Assembly: GCA_946186185.1 (NCBI GenBank)
Contig: CAMHMJ010000026.1
Coordinates: 1 to 46,179 of the forward strand
DNA length: 46,179 nucleotides
Direction of reading: 5' to 3'
DNA from: an uncultured Treponema sp.
GTDB lineage: Bacteria > Spirochaetota > Spirochaetia > Treponematales > Treponemataceae
The notes beneath the pieces were generated by a model. That model worked only from the letters and a program-made list of their open reading frames with translations. It made no database searches and was not told the origin of the DNA. How positions within the stretch are numbered: the first letter of the stretch is position 1; every line of letters begins with the position of its first letter. The translations under genes were made by a program, and so were the position numbers. Positions 14,944 to 23,463 of the stretch are shown here, piece by piece.

Positions 14944-15637
14944 AAAACTCAAAAACTGCTTCAAGCTGACCGTAGGCTTCTGGGGCAGCCTTGCCGGCAG
15001 GATAGTAAACTGTAACTTTTCTTCCTTTCACAGAAAAATACTGAAACTTTTTCTCTTCAGGCTTAGTGGCAAATTCAATGTAATCATACACATTTTTTCT
15101 TTCCAGTTCAGGAAGTTCAGAAAACTTTTGCTCAAGCGCCCATTTTATCTTTTCAGAAATTGATTCAAGAGAAAGTCCTGTTATATCCTGAATATTTACC
15201 CTCTTATTCTGAGTTTTATCCCAGACATAGCAAAAAGCCTGCTTTTGAATTATATTTCCAACATCAAAAAAACATTTTACAAAAACGCTAAGATATTTTT
15301 TATCACAAACGACTGTTGAATCAGCGTTATAAAATAGAGCTGAAGGTTCGTCTGTTTCACCCTCGCTGATTTTCTTATCTCTTAAAATTTTCCAGGTAGG
15401 AACAGCCCAATTATCACGAAAATCATCTTTGGAGGTAAAAATACTATTTTTTAAGCATTCGTTTAATTCCGGCCATTTCTTAAATTCCGGAATATTTATA
15501 ACAGAATTAAAACCTTCTACAGATTCAGAATATTTTACGATTTTATAACTGTTTGAACAAGACGAAAGAAATAAAACAATGCTGAAAAAAGCAGCTGTCA
15601 AAAAAATCTTGCCGAATTTGTATTTATTATTTTTCAT
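14942..15637 (-). CDS. lipoprotein X with a DUF3298/RsiV-like C-terminus
   Basis: 231 aa from ATG 15637. An in-frame GTG twelve bases earlier lies in the GTGAGG ribosome-binding site and was rejected. The signal peptide ends LFLSSC (Cys27). The C-terminal half (VVCDKKYLSVFVKCFFD, ITGLSLESISEKIK, VTVYYPAGKAAPEAYG) resembles DUF3298, the extracytoplasmic domain of the RsiV anti-sigma factor, where it binds lysozyme. No sigma factor or transmembrane anti-sigma region is present here, so this is a free lipoprotein version. It lies downstream of B2 on the same strand, with the B2 terminator between them. Confidence 0.75.
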   Translation of the reverse strand: MKNNKYKFGKIFLTAAFFSIVLFLSSCSNSYKIVKYSESVEGFNSVINIPEFKKWPELNECLKNSIFTSKDDFRDNWAVPTWKILRDKKISEGETDEPSALFYNADSTVVCDKKYLSVFVKCFFDVGNIIQKQAFCYVWDKTQNKRVNIQDITGLSLESISEKIKWALEQKFSELPELERKNVYDYIEFATKPEEKKFQYFSVKGRKVTVYYPAGKAAPEAYGQLEAVFEF

Positions 15638-15692
15638 ATTATACCTCACTCAGAAACTGTAACAAAAAAATCTAAAATAATAAAGTCGTGCA

Positions 15693-15723
15693 TAAAAAAA
15701 CGGCATACAAAACCGTATGCCGT
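15693..15723 (-). terminator. terminator after lipoprotein B2
   Basis: On the minus strand ACGGCATAC (15723-15715) pairs with GTATGCCGT (15708-15700), followed by a T-tract (plus-strand A run 15693-15700). Confidence 0.88.
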
Positions 15724-15815
15724 CAACATATATTTTAGATTTCTGCTATATTGTGCAGAATTTCAGAACAACAAATCTTAAAAGCTGCTGTCTGTCTTCT
15801 GTAAGTCAGAATAAC

Positions 15816-17885
15816 TTACCTCAACGCCGCAGTATTTCCGGTATCATTTCCCAGCAAATCGGCACTTACGATTGTAGAGAACTCTGCGCCGGAACCATTC
15901 TCACCCTTAAGGTGAATCAAGTATGTACCAATTGACGTTGCAAAGCAGGAAAGTGCGCTGTTGTAATTGGTATACGCTGTGTTTTCCCACTGAAGGTCTC
16001 CGTCAGCGTTAAAGGAAACAACTACCGGTAAATCCTTTGAAGTCCTTTCTTTTGCAGCATAGCCTGAAGCCACGATGTTAGTTCCACAGATGCAGACATT
16101 GCTGAACCATGAATAAGAAAAATTGTCTACTTTGTATGAACTGCTTTTTGTAACCTTGCCATCTGAAATATTTGAAGAAGAAATCAGAAGTCCTTTAAGG
16201 ATTTTTCCCGATTCGCATACTTCACCGCAGACATAGTAACGGCCGGTTTCCGGGTTACCGTTGATTGCAAAATAAAGGGCATTTTCCTGCTGGCAGACAG
16301 TACCAAGTTCATTCAAATCCGTGCTGTATTTTTTAATGCGGCTGATATACTGAGGAGTTCCAGCCGGTGCATCGTAGGCTGTGTACCAGTCGTAGAAATC
16401 AGTTGCATAAATACAGTCGTCTTTTTTGCTGTAGAAAAGCGAGGTTGTAGAACAGAGAACAAGATTTTCTCTATCGTCATCCGTAGCAGTCAGATATGCG
16501 CTGTATGGATATTTGAAGCTCAACGCCTTTGTATTTGAATCATACTTTAAGAGAAGATCTCTGATAATCCGATTATCTTCATTGTCAACACTGATTGCAA
16601 GACCTGCAAGAACATAGACACCGTTTGAAATTTCAATAAAGGTATTCTGATTACCATTTGAAAAATCTACAATGCTTCCACCATTGTTATGCATAGTTGA
16701 AGAAATATCCAGGCTGAAAACAAGACTTGCCGTATCGAAATTGTACTTCCAGATGTACCATTCCCTAAAATCATGTGAATCATCGTCTGCCTGAATATTA
16801 TAAATTGTTCCATTTTCTTCATAAGTTTTTGGGCGAACAGTAAGATTACAAAGCATTACGCAGCCGCCGTCTTCAGCCTCAAGAAAATCCTTACATTCGA
16901 TAGAAACAACCTTATATCCGTTTCCATCTTCCTGAATTCCAACATTTTTTGAAACTGTTGTTTCGCCATAGGCATTGATTTTTTTCATTATAACGGCATA
17001 CGGAAACTTCTTGCTTGAACATGCCGCAAGATATCCGTCCGCAAGGTTACGCATCGGGCGAACAACGCTAACATCAACATCGCTACCCGCACTTGTGTAG
17101 CGGGACCAGATTTTTTTCTGGGTGTCAATGTTGAAGGGAGTGATGGATTTTAATGAAAGTTTTGTTACCGCTGTACCGGAAGAAGAATCCGTTGCAAGAA
17201 CAAAGGAATAAACATTTCCTTTCTGAACATCAGATTCAGAAACGGGAAGCTTGTATTCTTCATTTCCTAGCACAACCTTCAGCTGTGAATAGTTTCCAAA
17301 GCTGATTGCAGTGGTTGTTTCGTTTACTTCGTAAACTGCAGCACCTTTTGCAGGCACATTGTATTCAGTTGTTCCAGCGGCTGAAACATAGTGCATTCCG
17401 TTTATCAGGTGAATGCTTGAAGCCGTCTGGTTTTCAATATAAAAATAGGCTGCATTGGACTCACATTTTTCAAGCGCGTCAATTGTAAGTGTTGCCTGTT
17501 CATTTTCTTTAATTAAAAGATATTTATACCCCTGAGTTTCCAGAGTTCGGTAGGTAAATTTTGCATTACCTATATCAATAAGATATTCAATATAAAAAAC
17601 TGTTCCCACAGTATCTTCAGAAACAGGAAGCTTGCAGCTGTGAGAAGCACCTGCTTTTACCGTAAAATCCGGAAGAATGTCATAGTACGGACTCTTATCT
17701 ACATAAATATTTACATCGTACTGAGCATTATTTTTAACTATAACATTTGAATCTTTTGTTTCTGGAGACGGCTGAGGCTGAGGTTCAGGATTATCCGGCG
17801 TATCCGTTGAAGAAGAATCATTTACACAAGAAATAATAGAAATCAGAAAAAAAACTGAAAAAAGAATAGAAAGTGCCTTTTTCAC
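15816..17885 (-). CDS. large lipoprotein B2 (paralogue of B1)
   Basis: 689 aa starting at GTG (17885-17883) behind the very strong GGAGGTGAGG. Signal peptide with lipobox ISIISC (Cys20), followed by a Pro/Gln/Ser-rich tether. The N-terminal units IVKNNAQYDVNIYV and AYFYIENQTASSIHL correspond to those of B1. The junction TPFNIDTQKKIWSR and the C-terminal half (FSYSWFSNVCICGTNIVASG, CFATSIGTYLI, VSADLLGNDTGN) align with B1 over the full length. Codon use is more GC-rich than in B1, so the pair is old or has separate histories. It lies downstream of A2 in the same order as A1-B1. Function unknown. Confidence 0.83.
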   Translation of the reverse strand: MKKALSILFSVFFLISIISCVNDSSSTDTPDNPEPQPQPSPETKDSNVIVKNNAQYDVNIYVDKSPYYDILPDFTVKAGASHSCKLPVSEDTVGTVFYIEYLIDIGNAKFTYRTLETQGYKYLLIKENEQATLTIDALEKCESNAAYFYIENQTASSIHLINGMHYVSAAGTTEYNVPAKGAAVYEVNETTTAISFGNYSQLKVVLGNEEYKLPVSESDVQKGNVYSFVLATDSSSGTAVTKLSLKSITPFNIDTQKKIWSRYTSAGSDVDVSVVRPMRNLADGYLAACSSKKFPYAVIMKKINAYGETTVSKNVGIQEDGNGYKVVSIECKDFLEAEDGGCVMLCNLTVRPKTYEENGTIYNIQADDDSHDFREWYIWKYNFDTASLVFSLDISSTMHNNGGSIVDFSNGNQNTFIEISNGVYVLAGLAISVDNEDNRIIRDLLLKYDSNTKALSFKYPYSAYLTATDDDRENLVLCSTTSLFYSKKDDCIYATDFYDWYTAYDAPAGTPQYISRIKKYSTDLNELGTVCQQENALYFAINGNPETGRYYVCGEVCESGKILKGLLISSSNISDGKVTKSSSYKVDNFSYSWFSNVCICGTNIVASGYAAKERTSKDLPVVVSFNADGDLQWENTAYTNYNSALSCFATSIGTYLIHLKGENGSGAEFSTIVSADLLGNDTGNTAALR

Positions 17886-17924
17886 ACCTCACCTCCAGAA
17901 AAAATTTAATGAATAGGGAAAGTC

Positions 17925-17987
17925 GGCTGATTTTACAAACGCAATCAGCCATAACACAAACGACCGCCCATTCGAGCGGCCGTTGTG
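17925..17987 (-). other. tandem hairpins downstream of A2
   Basis: Two stem-loops lie between A2 and B2: CACAAACGACCGCCC (17955-17969) with GAGCGGCCGTTGTG (17974-17987, one bulge), and GGCTGATT (17925-17932) with AATCAGCC (17943-17950). Neither is followed by a clear T-tract on the minus strand, so termination here may be partial and B2 may be co-transcribed with A2. Confidence 0.4.
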
Positions 17988-18026
17988 AAAATCCTAGCTA
18001 ATATTTAGTTAGCCGAAGAATATTGA

Positions 18027-19124
18027 TTAGTTAAGCCCTTCTACAGAAACTTCACTAATGATGTCGCTAAACTCACATGTTGGCTGATTTGCTGTACCCT
18101 TTACTTTCAATGTGTACATTTTTCCAGCTTCGTATGTGTAATCTGGGATTGAAACCTGTTTAGTTCTGTTTCCTACAAACCAACCTGAAACTTCAACAGC
18201 AGTTGAATACTTTCCGTTTCCAAGGTCATCCATATCGATTTCATAAACACAATCATCTCCAGAGTTGATATAAGCAACACCTGTAGAATTGATAAATGGC
18301 TCTGCTGTTGCACCCTTCAACAAACCAATACCACCTGCATTACCGTTAGAAATCTTAAGATATGCACAAGAAGCAAAAGTCTTGATTCCCTGGCCAACAT
18401 AGTCACCACAATTAAGTCTTACAGCCTTTGCCTTTGAGTTCAAAGATACTGGTACATAAATCGGTTCACCATTGTTATCCTGTGGATATACAGTTACGAT
18501 TGTACCCTGTCTCTTATCAAACTGTCTGAGTACTGGGAAAAGGTCATAGTCATCTGCTACAGCATAAACCTTTGTTTTAAGAGTATGTGCACCAGAGTAG
18601 CAGAGAGGAGCTCCATAAAGTCCATCCATACGAATTTCAAAGTTGTAAGAAGTTCCGTTATCAAGGTTGAAGTAGAATTCACCACCCAAGTTACTTGCAA
18701 TATCATATACAAGATTGTCTCGATATTTCGACTCAGAATTGAAATATGCATAAATACGAGCTAATGGCTGTGCTGCCATTGAGTCATAATCATTTCCAAA
18801 TTTCTTGTAGTCTTCTTCTGATACACAGTAAAGAATGAAATCTGATGATTCATTGAACAATGCTGTATTAAGCTTAAGATTTGTGATTACATCTCCACCA
18901 TGAGCACCACTAATCAATGTATCCTTGCTAGGAATACCTTTAAAACAAACTACATTCTTAGAAGTCTTGTTTCTAACTTTAATAGAATAGTCTGGTGCAT
19001 TGTAAGATGTGTAATCAATTGTTACATCATCATCCCCATCATCATCACTTGTGTTAATAACACATGATGCCAAAAAACTTACCGACAAAATTGCTGCAAG
19101 AGCAAAACTTAATTTTTTCAACAT
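18027..19124 (-). CDS. lipoprotein A2 (paralogue of A1)
   Basis: 365 aa. The first 20 residues differ from A1 only near SFLASC (lipobox, Cys21), and the DNA there is almost identical to A1 including the GAGGAGG ribosome-binding site. The mature protein has the same repeat units (YSIKVRNKTSKNVVCF near 47, FYFNLDNGTSYNFEIRMDG, YLKISNGNAGGIGLL) but otherwise shows low identity to A1. Upstream on the minus strand a TATAAT lies in AAATTATAATTATTTG (about 19165-19180) without a good -35, and the G-rich leader seen before A1 is missing. B2 follows downstream. Function unknown. Confidence 0.82.
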   Translation of the reverse strand: MLKKLSFALAAILSVSFLASCVINTSDDDGDDDVTIDYTSYNAPDYSIKVRNKTSKNVVCFKGIPSKDTLISGAHGGDVITNLKLNTALFNESSDFILYCVSEEDYKKFGNDYDSMAAQPLARIYAYFNSESKYRDNLVYDIASNLGGEFYFNLDNGTSYNFEIRMDGLYGAPLCYSGAHTLKTKVYAVADDYDLFPVLRQFDKRQGTIVTVYPQDNNGEPIYVPVSLNSKAKAVRLNCGDYVGQGIKTFASCAYLKISNGNAGGIGLLKGATAEPFINSTGVAYINSGDDCVYEIDMDDLGNGKYSTAVEVSGWFVGNRTKQVSIPDYTYEAGKMYTLKVKGTANQPTCEFSDIISEVSVEGLN

Positions 19125-19150
19125 AAATCCTCCTCATAATACAGATTATG
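19040..19150 (-). repeat. right arm of the 111-bp inverted repeat (5' end of A2)
   Basis: Reverse-complement match to 11510-11620: 76 identical bases (19150-19075), five partly different, then 30 identical bases (19069-19040). In this copy the hairpin before the Shine-Dalgarno is longer, CTCATAAT with ATTATGAG around CTGT. Confidence 0.93.
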
Positions 19151-19229
19151 AGAAGGAAAAATAACAAATAATTATAATTTCCTTGTTTTTGGAACGCTAT
19201 TTTCTTCAATTTTTTTTACACTAATAAGT

Positions 19230-19685
19230 ATGAGAGAAAATAAAATGAAGAGCGAAAAAAATCCTGAATTTGTAAACAGCTTCTTGAAATTCTCCTTGAA
19301 ATTAAATGACCGTGCATATAAATACTTTTTCATTGCAGAAAACTGTGATAAACTGTTGAACGAAGAACAGAAAGCTTTTTTGAAACTTCTTACTAATAAT
19401 GAAAGTAATTCTCTTTTTTCAGAAAGGCTTTTAAATCTTGTAAAAGAGGCCAAGAAAAATAATCAATGGAGGAATCAGTATATGACATGGGAACGAGAAA
19501 AACTTTATGTATATGAACAGGGCGAAACTCATGGTCGTGAAATTGGAATACTTGAAGGCTCCAGAGAAAAAGCAATCGAGAATGCCAAAAACTTCCTGAG
19601 AATGGGATGTTTGACGGTCGAACAGATTGCGCAAGGGGTGGGCCTTTCTGTAGACGAAGTTCTTTCTCTTAAAAACGAAGTTTAA
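19230..19685 (+). pseudogene. C-terminal remnant of an Rpn-family nuclease
   Basis: 151 codons. Residues about 90-151 (EQGETHGREIGILEGSREKA, NAKNFLRMGCLTVEQIAQGV, LSVDEVLSLKNEV) match the end of the Rpn protein at 10140-11219, including the Glu/Gly-rich helix and the TxEQIAxxVxLxxxxxLxL tail. The PD-(D/E)XK core is absent. The first 85 residues look like the helical linker that follows the core in full-length members. It could be a decayed nuclease or a short stand-alone C-terminal protein. The start is uncertain: ATG 19230 or ATG 19245, the latter preceded by GAGAG. It marks the right boundary of the lipoprotein island. Confidence 0.65.
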
Positions 19686-19709
19686 TCTACTGTTGGAGAC
19701 CACATTTTT

Positions 19710-21461
19710 ATGTCTTTTATAAAAAAAATAACCTCCGGAATGGAAAAGAAATATATTCTTGCGACCTGCTTTTCTCCATTTGTGATGATTGGAGAGGTTG
19801 CCTTTGAGACTATGATTCCCATTGTTATGGTCAGCCTGATTGATGAGGGGATTGTAAAAAACGATTTTCAATTTGTACTTTCCAAGGGGCTTCTGATTAT
19901 TGTGATGTCTCTTCTTTCCCTTTGCTGCGGTTCTCTGGGATCTTTTTTTGGTGCGGCGGGAAGTCAGGGCTTTTCTAAAAACCTCAGGCGCCGGCTTTTT
20001 TCCAAGGTCCAGGGCTTCTCCTTCAAAAACACGGATCATTTTCAGGTTTCTTCACTGATTACCCGTCTTACCACGGATGTAACAAATGCCCAGAATGTGT
20101 ACCGTCAGCTGATTCAGTTTTCTTTCCGGGCGCCTTTTATGCTGATAGCAGGAACGATTATGGCCTTCCACCTGAATAAAAGTCTTGCCCTGGTTTTCTT
20201 AGTTTCAATTCCGGTGCTGGCGCTTTTTATTGCCTTTGTTTCCGTAAAGGCTTATCCCCGGTTTGCCGTAATGCTTGAAAAATACGACGGCTTAAACACT
20301 ATCGTTCAGGAAAACCTGATTGGAATCCGGGTGGTAAAATCCTTTGTGCGCCGGGATTTTGAAAACCTGAAGTTTGACGAAACTGCATCTGCCTTGCGAA
20401 AGGCTCACGAAAGGGCGGAAAAGCTGGTTATACTTAATATGCCGGTGATGCTCTTTGTAATGTACGCAACCACCATTAGTATTTTCTGGTTTGGCGGAAA
20501 GATGGTGGTTTTCGGAAATATGTCCAGCGGGGAACTTATAAGCTTTCTTTCATACGTTGTTCAGATTTTGACAAGCCTTATGATGGTGGGAATGATTTTT
20601 ATTACCATGGTGCTTTCCAAGGCTTCCCTGAACCGAATCGTAGAGGTTCTGGATGAAAAAGAAGACATCGTAAGCCCGGTTGCCTCTTCTTCGGTAAAAA
20701 CTCTATCTTCCTTTGATATAGATTTTGAAAATGTAAGTTTTTCCTATTCAGGGAATCTTGAAAACGCCGTGCTAAAAGACATAAACCTTCATATTCCTTC
20801 CGGAAGCATGGTGGGACTCATCGGTGGAACCGGCTCTTCAAAATCAACCCTCGTTTCTCTGATTGCACGGCTTTACGATGTTCAGAAGGGCTGTGTAAAG
20901 GTGGGGGGAAGAGACGTCCGCGACTATGACCTTGATGTCCTTCGAAAAGAAGTGGGTGTTGTTCTTCAGAAGAATGTGCTTTTTTCCGGAACCATAAGGG
21001 AAAACCTTAAGTGGGGAGATGAAAACGCAACGGATGACCAGCTCATCAAAGCCTGTATTTCAAGTGATGCTGACAGCTTCATTCAAAATTTTCCGGAAGG
21101 TTACGATTATGTCCTTACTCAGGGGGGAAACAACTTAAGCGGCGGTCAGAAACAGAGGCTCTGTATTGCCCGTGCATTATTAAAAAAGCCGGGAATTTTG
21201 ATTCTGGACGATTCTACCAGCGCCGTTGATACAAAAACTGAGGGGCGGATTCAAAAAGCTCTGCGGGAAATGTATCCTGATACAACAAAAATCATAATTG
21301 CACAGCGTCTTTCTTCCGTAAAAGACCTGGATTTTATAATCGTGCTTGATAACGGACTTATAAGCGGAATCGGCACTCATCAGGAGCTTTTGGAAAGCAA
21401 TAAAATCTATCAGGAAGTTGCAAAATCCCAGGAGAGTGCAGGGGATGCAGATATTGCATAG
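19710..21461 (+). CDS. ABC exporter subunit with degenerate ATP site (TM287-like)
   Basis: Half-transporter, 583 aa: six-helix ABC_membrane domain (about 15-310) and a nucleotide-binding domain (about 335-570). Walker A reads GGTGSSKS (372-379) with Ser for the last Gly. The signature is LSGGQKQR. After Walker B ILILD the catalytic Glu is replaced by Asp501 (LDDSTSA). This Asp is typical of the subunit carrying the degenerate site in heterodimeric exporters such as TM287/288. The partner follows 34 bases downstream. Drug, lipid or peptide export is possible; the substrate cannot be inferred. GGAG precedes the start. Confidence 0.92.
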   Translation: MSFIKKITSGMEKKYILATCFSPFVMIGEVAFETMIPIVMVSLIDEGIVKNDFQFVLSKGLLIIVMSLLSLCCGSLGSFFGAAGSQGFSKNLRRRLFSKVQGFSFKNTDHFQVSSLITRLTTDVTNAQNVYRQLIQFSFRAPFMLIAGTIMAFHLNKSLALVFLVSIPVLALFIAFVSVKAYPRFAVMLEKYDGLNTIVQENLIGIRVVKSFVRRDFENLKFDETASALRKAHERAEKLVILNMPVMLFVMYATTISIFWFGGKMVVFGNMSSGELISFLSYVVQILTSLMMVGMIFITMVLSKASLNRIVEVLDEKEDIVSPVASSSVKTLSSFDIDFENVSFSYSGNLENAVLKDINLHIPSGSMVGLIGGTGSSKSTLVSLIARLYDVQKGCVKVGGRDVRDYDLDVLRKEVGVVLQKNVLFSGTIRENLKWGDENATDDQLIKACISSDADSFIQNFPEGYDYVLTQGGNNLSGGQKQRLCIARALLKKPGILILDDSTSAVDTKTEGRIQKALREMYPDTTKIIIAQRLSSVKDLDFIIVLDNGLISGIGTHQELLESNKIYQEVAKSQESAGDADIA

Positions 21462-21495
21462 TGCATAATGCATAGGAAGAAAAACAGAGGATAGT

Positions 21496-23442
21496 ATGCC
21501 ACCAGTAAAAATGAAAGGCGTTCAGCGCCCTAAAAATACAAAGAAGACTCTTTTAAGGCTTTTGAACTATATGGGAAAGTTCAAAAAATACTGGGGCGTG
21601 ATTTTTTTCTGCCTGATAATTTCCAGCGCTGCAGGAATTACCGGAAGCTATATGATTAAGCCTGTCTTAAACAATTATGTTCTTCCCCTCATAGGCCATG
21701 AAAAACCGGATTTTTCTTCCTTTGCGTTTCTTCTTTTCTGCCTTGCGCTGGTGTATCTGTCCGGGGTTTTCTGTTCCTGGCTTTCAAACCGGCTCCAGCT
21801 CAGGGTTATGACCACACTTTTGTACCGCCTGAGGATGGACCTGTTTGAAAAGCTTCAGAACCTCCCTGTAAATTATTACGATTCCCACACTCACGGCGAT
21901 ATTATGAGCCGTTTTACAAATGATACCGATACCCTTCGCGAAATGCTGAGTCAGGCCCTTCCGCAGCTTATGTCTTCCGCCTTTACGGTTGTGGGAATTC
22001 TTGTAATGATGATTTTCTTGAGTCCTCTTCTGGCACTTTTAGTCGTTGTCATGATGAGCCTTCAGCTGCTTTTAGCCAGAAAACTGGGACGGAGAAGTGC
22101 AAAGGGCTTTAAGGAACAGCAGAAAAATATCGGAATTGTAAACGGCTATGTTGAAGAGATGATTCAGGGGCAGAAGGTTGTAAAGGTTTTCTCCCATGAA
22201 AAGGCTGCTCTGGAAAAATTTGATGAACTGAACGGAAATCTCTGTAAGGCGGGAATTGAAGCCAATACTTTCGGTACGATTTTAGGTCCCGTCATGGGAA
22301 ACTTAAGCCATATTCAGTACGCGGTAGTTGCAGTTACCGGGGGCTTTTTTGTAATTTCGGGGCGCCTTGACCTTGGAACAATTGCGGCTTTTCTTCAATA
22401 TACAAGAAGCTTTACCCAGCCGGTTTCCATGATAAGCCAGCTTTTCAATTCAATTTTGAATGCCCTGGCAGGTGCCGAGCGGATTTTTGAAACAATTGAC
22501 CAGATTCCGGAAGCAGATAACGGCCGGGTGACTTTAGTAAACGCCTACGAAGCAAAAACAAAGCCTGCCGGAAGAAACGAGGGAGCAGAACAGGCTGATG
22601 ACAAAAACTCAGCATCCTCTAAACATGAAAAAACAACTCTGGTTCAGTCTTTCTCTTACACCGGCGAATGGGCCTGGAAGGACAGTGCGGATAATTCCCT
22701 CAAAAAACTTTCCGGAAAGGTTGTCTTTGATCATGTGAATTTCGGATACCGTGCCGAAAAGGAAGTTCTTCACGATATCTGCATCAATGCAAAGCCCGGA
22801 ACAAAAATTGCCCTGGTTGGAAGCACTGGAAGCGGAAAAACTACGGTAATCAATCTTCTTTCCCGTTTTTACGATGTTCAGGACGAAAAGGGAACAATCT
22901 ATATCGACGATATTCCTCTCAACCTGATAAAAAAGGACGATTTAAGACGCAGTCTGGGCATGGTTTTGCAGGATACTCATCTTTTTACGGGAACTGTTTT
23001 TGATAACATAAAATACGGAAATCTGGAGGCCAGCCGGCATCAGGTAATTGAAGCGGCAAAGCTTTCCAACGCCCATAATTTTATTCAGCATCTTGAAAAG
23101 GGGTATGATACTGTTTTAACCGGAGACGCTTCTTCTTTAAGCCAGGGGCAGCGCCAGCTTTTATCCATTGCCCGGGCGGCATTAAAAAATCCTCCGATTC
23201 TGATTCTTGATGAAGCCACCAGTTCCATCGATACACGAACGGAAAAGCTGATTCAGGAGGGAATGGACAAGCTTATGCAGGGGAGAACCAGTTTTGTGAT
23301 TGCCCACAGGCTTTCAACGGTCAGAAATGCGGATGAAATTCTTGTTTTTGAGAAAGGGCACATAATCGAACGGGGTACTCACGAAGAGCTTCTTTCTCAG
23401 AAAGGCCGGTACTGGGAACTGAACTTCGGCGGCCGAAAATAA
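21496..23442 (+). CDS. ABC exporter subunit with consensus ATP site (TM288-like)
   Basis: 648 aa partner of the preceding subunit. The ABC_membrane domain spans about residues 35-335. Walker A is GSTGSGKT (442-449), the signature is LSQGQRQ, Walker B is ILILDEATSS with the catalytic Glu573 intact. The LSQGQ signature (Gln for Gly) is the partner-side feature of such asymmetric heterodimers. A linker of about 70 residues between the two domains (about 350-405) is rich in Lys, Glu, Ser and Asn and longer than usual. GAGG precedes the ATG. The short gap to the first subunit holds three TGCATA repeats (21455-21475). Confidence 0.93.
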   Translation: MPPVKMKGVQRPKNTKKTLLRLLNYMGKFKKYWGVIFFCLIISSAAGITGSYMIKPVLNNYVLPLIGHEKPDFSSFAFLLFCLALVYLSGVFCSWLSNRLQLRVMTTLLYRLRMDLFEKLQNLPVNYYDSHTHGDIMSRFTNDTDTLREMLSQALPQLMSSAFTVVGILVMMIFLSPLLALLVVVMMSLQLLLARKLGRRSAKGFKEQQKNIGIVNGYVEEMIQGQKVVKVFSHEKAALEKFDELNGNLCKAGIEANTFGTILGPVMGNLSHIQYAVVAVTGGFFVISGRLDLGTIAAFLQYTRSFTQPVSMISQLFNSILNALAGAERIFETIDQIPEADNGRVTLVNAYEAKTKPAGRNEGAEQADDKNSASSKHEKTTLVQSFSYTGEWAWKDSADNSLKKLSGKVVFDHVNFGYRAEKEVLHDICINAKPGTKIALVGSTGSGKTTVINLLSRFYDVQDEKGTIYIDDIPLNLIKKDDLRRSLGMVLQDTHLFTGTVFDNIKYGNLEASRHQVIEAAKLSNAHNFIQHLEKGYDTVLTGDASSLSQGQRQLLSIARAALKNPPILILDEATSSIDTRTEKLIQEGMDKLMQGRTSFVIAHRLSTVRNADEILVFEKGHIIERGTHEELLSQKGRYWELNFGGRK

Positions 23443-23463
23443 AAGTTCTGTATAGGGAAAAAT

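Noticed and set aside
19431..20039. 202-codon antisense frame across the Rpn remnant and ABC gene
   Set aside because: Covers two well-supported plus-strand genes; composition typical of antisense shadows.
21455..21475. TGCATA triplet repeat between the two ABC genes
   Set aside because: Short and imperfect; no further copies or structure to suggest a function.
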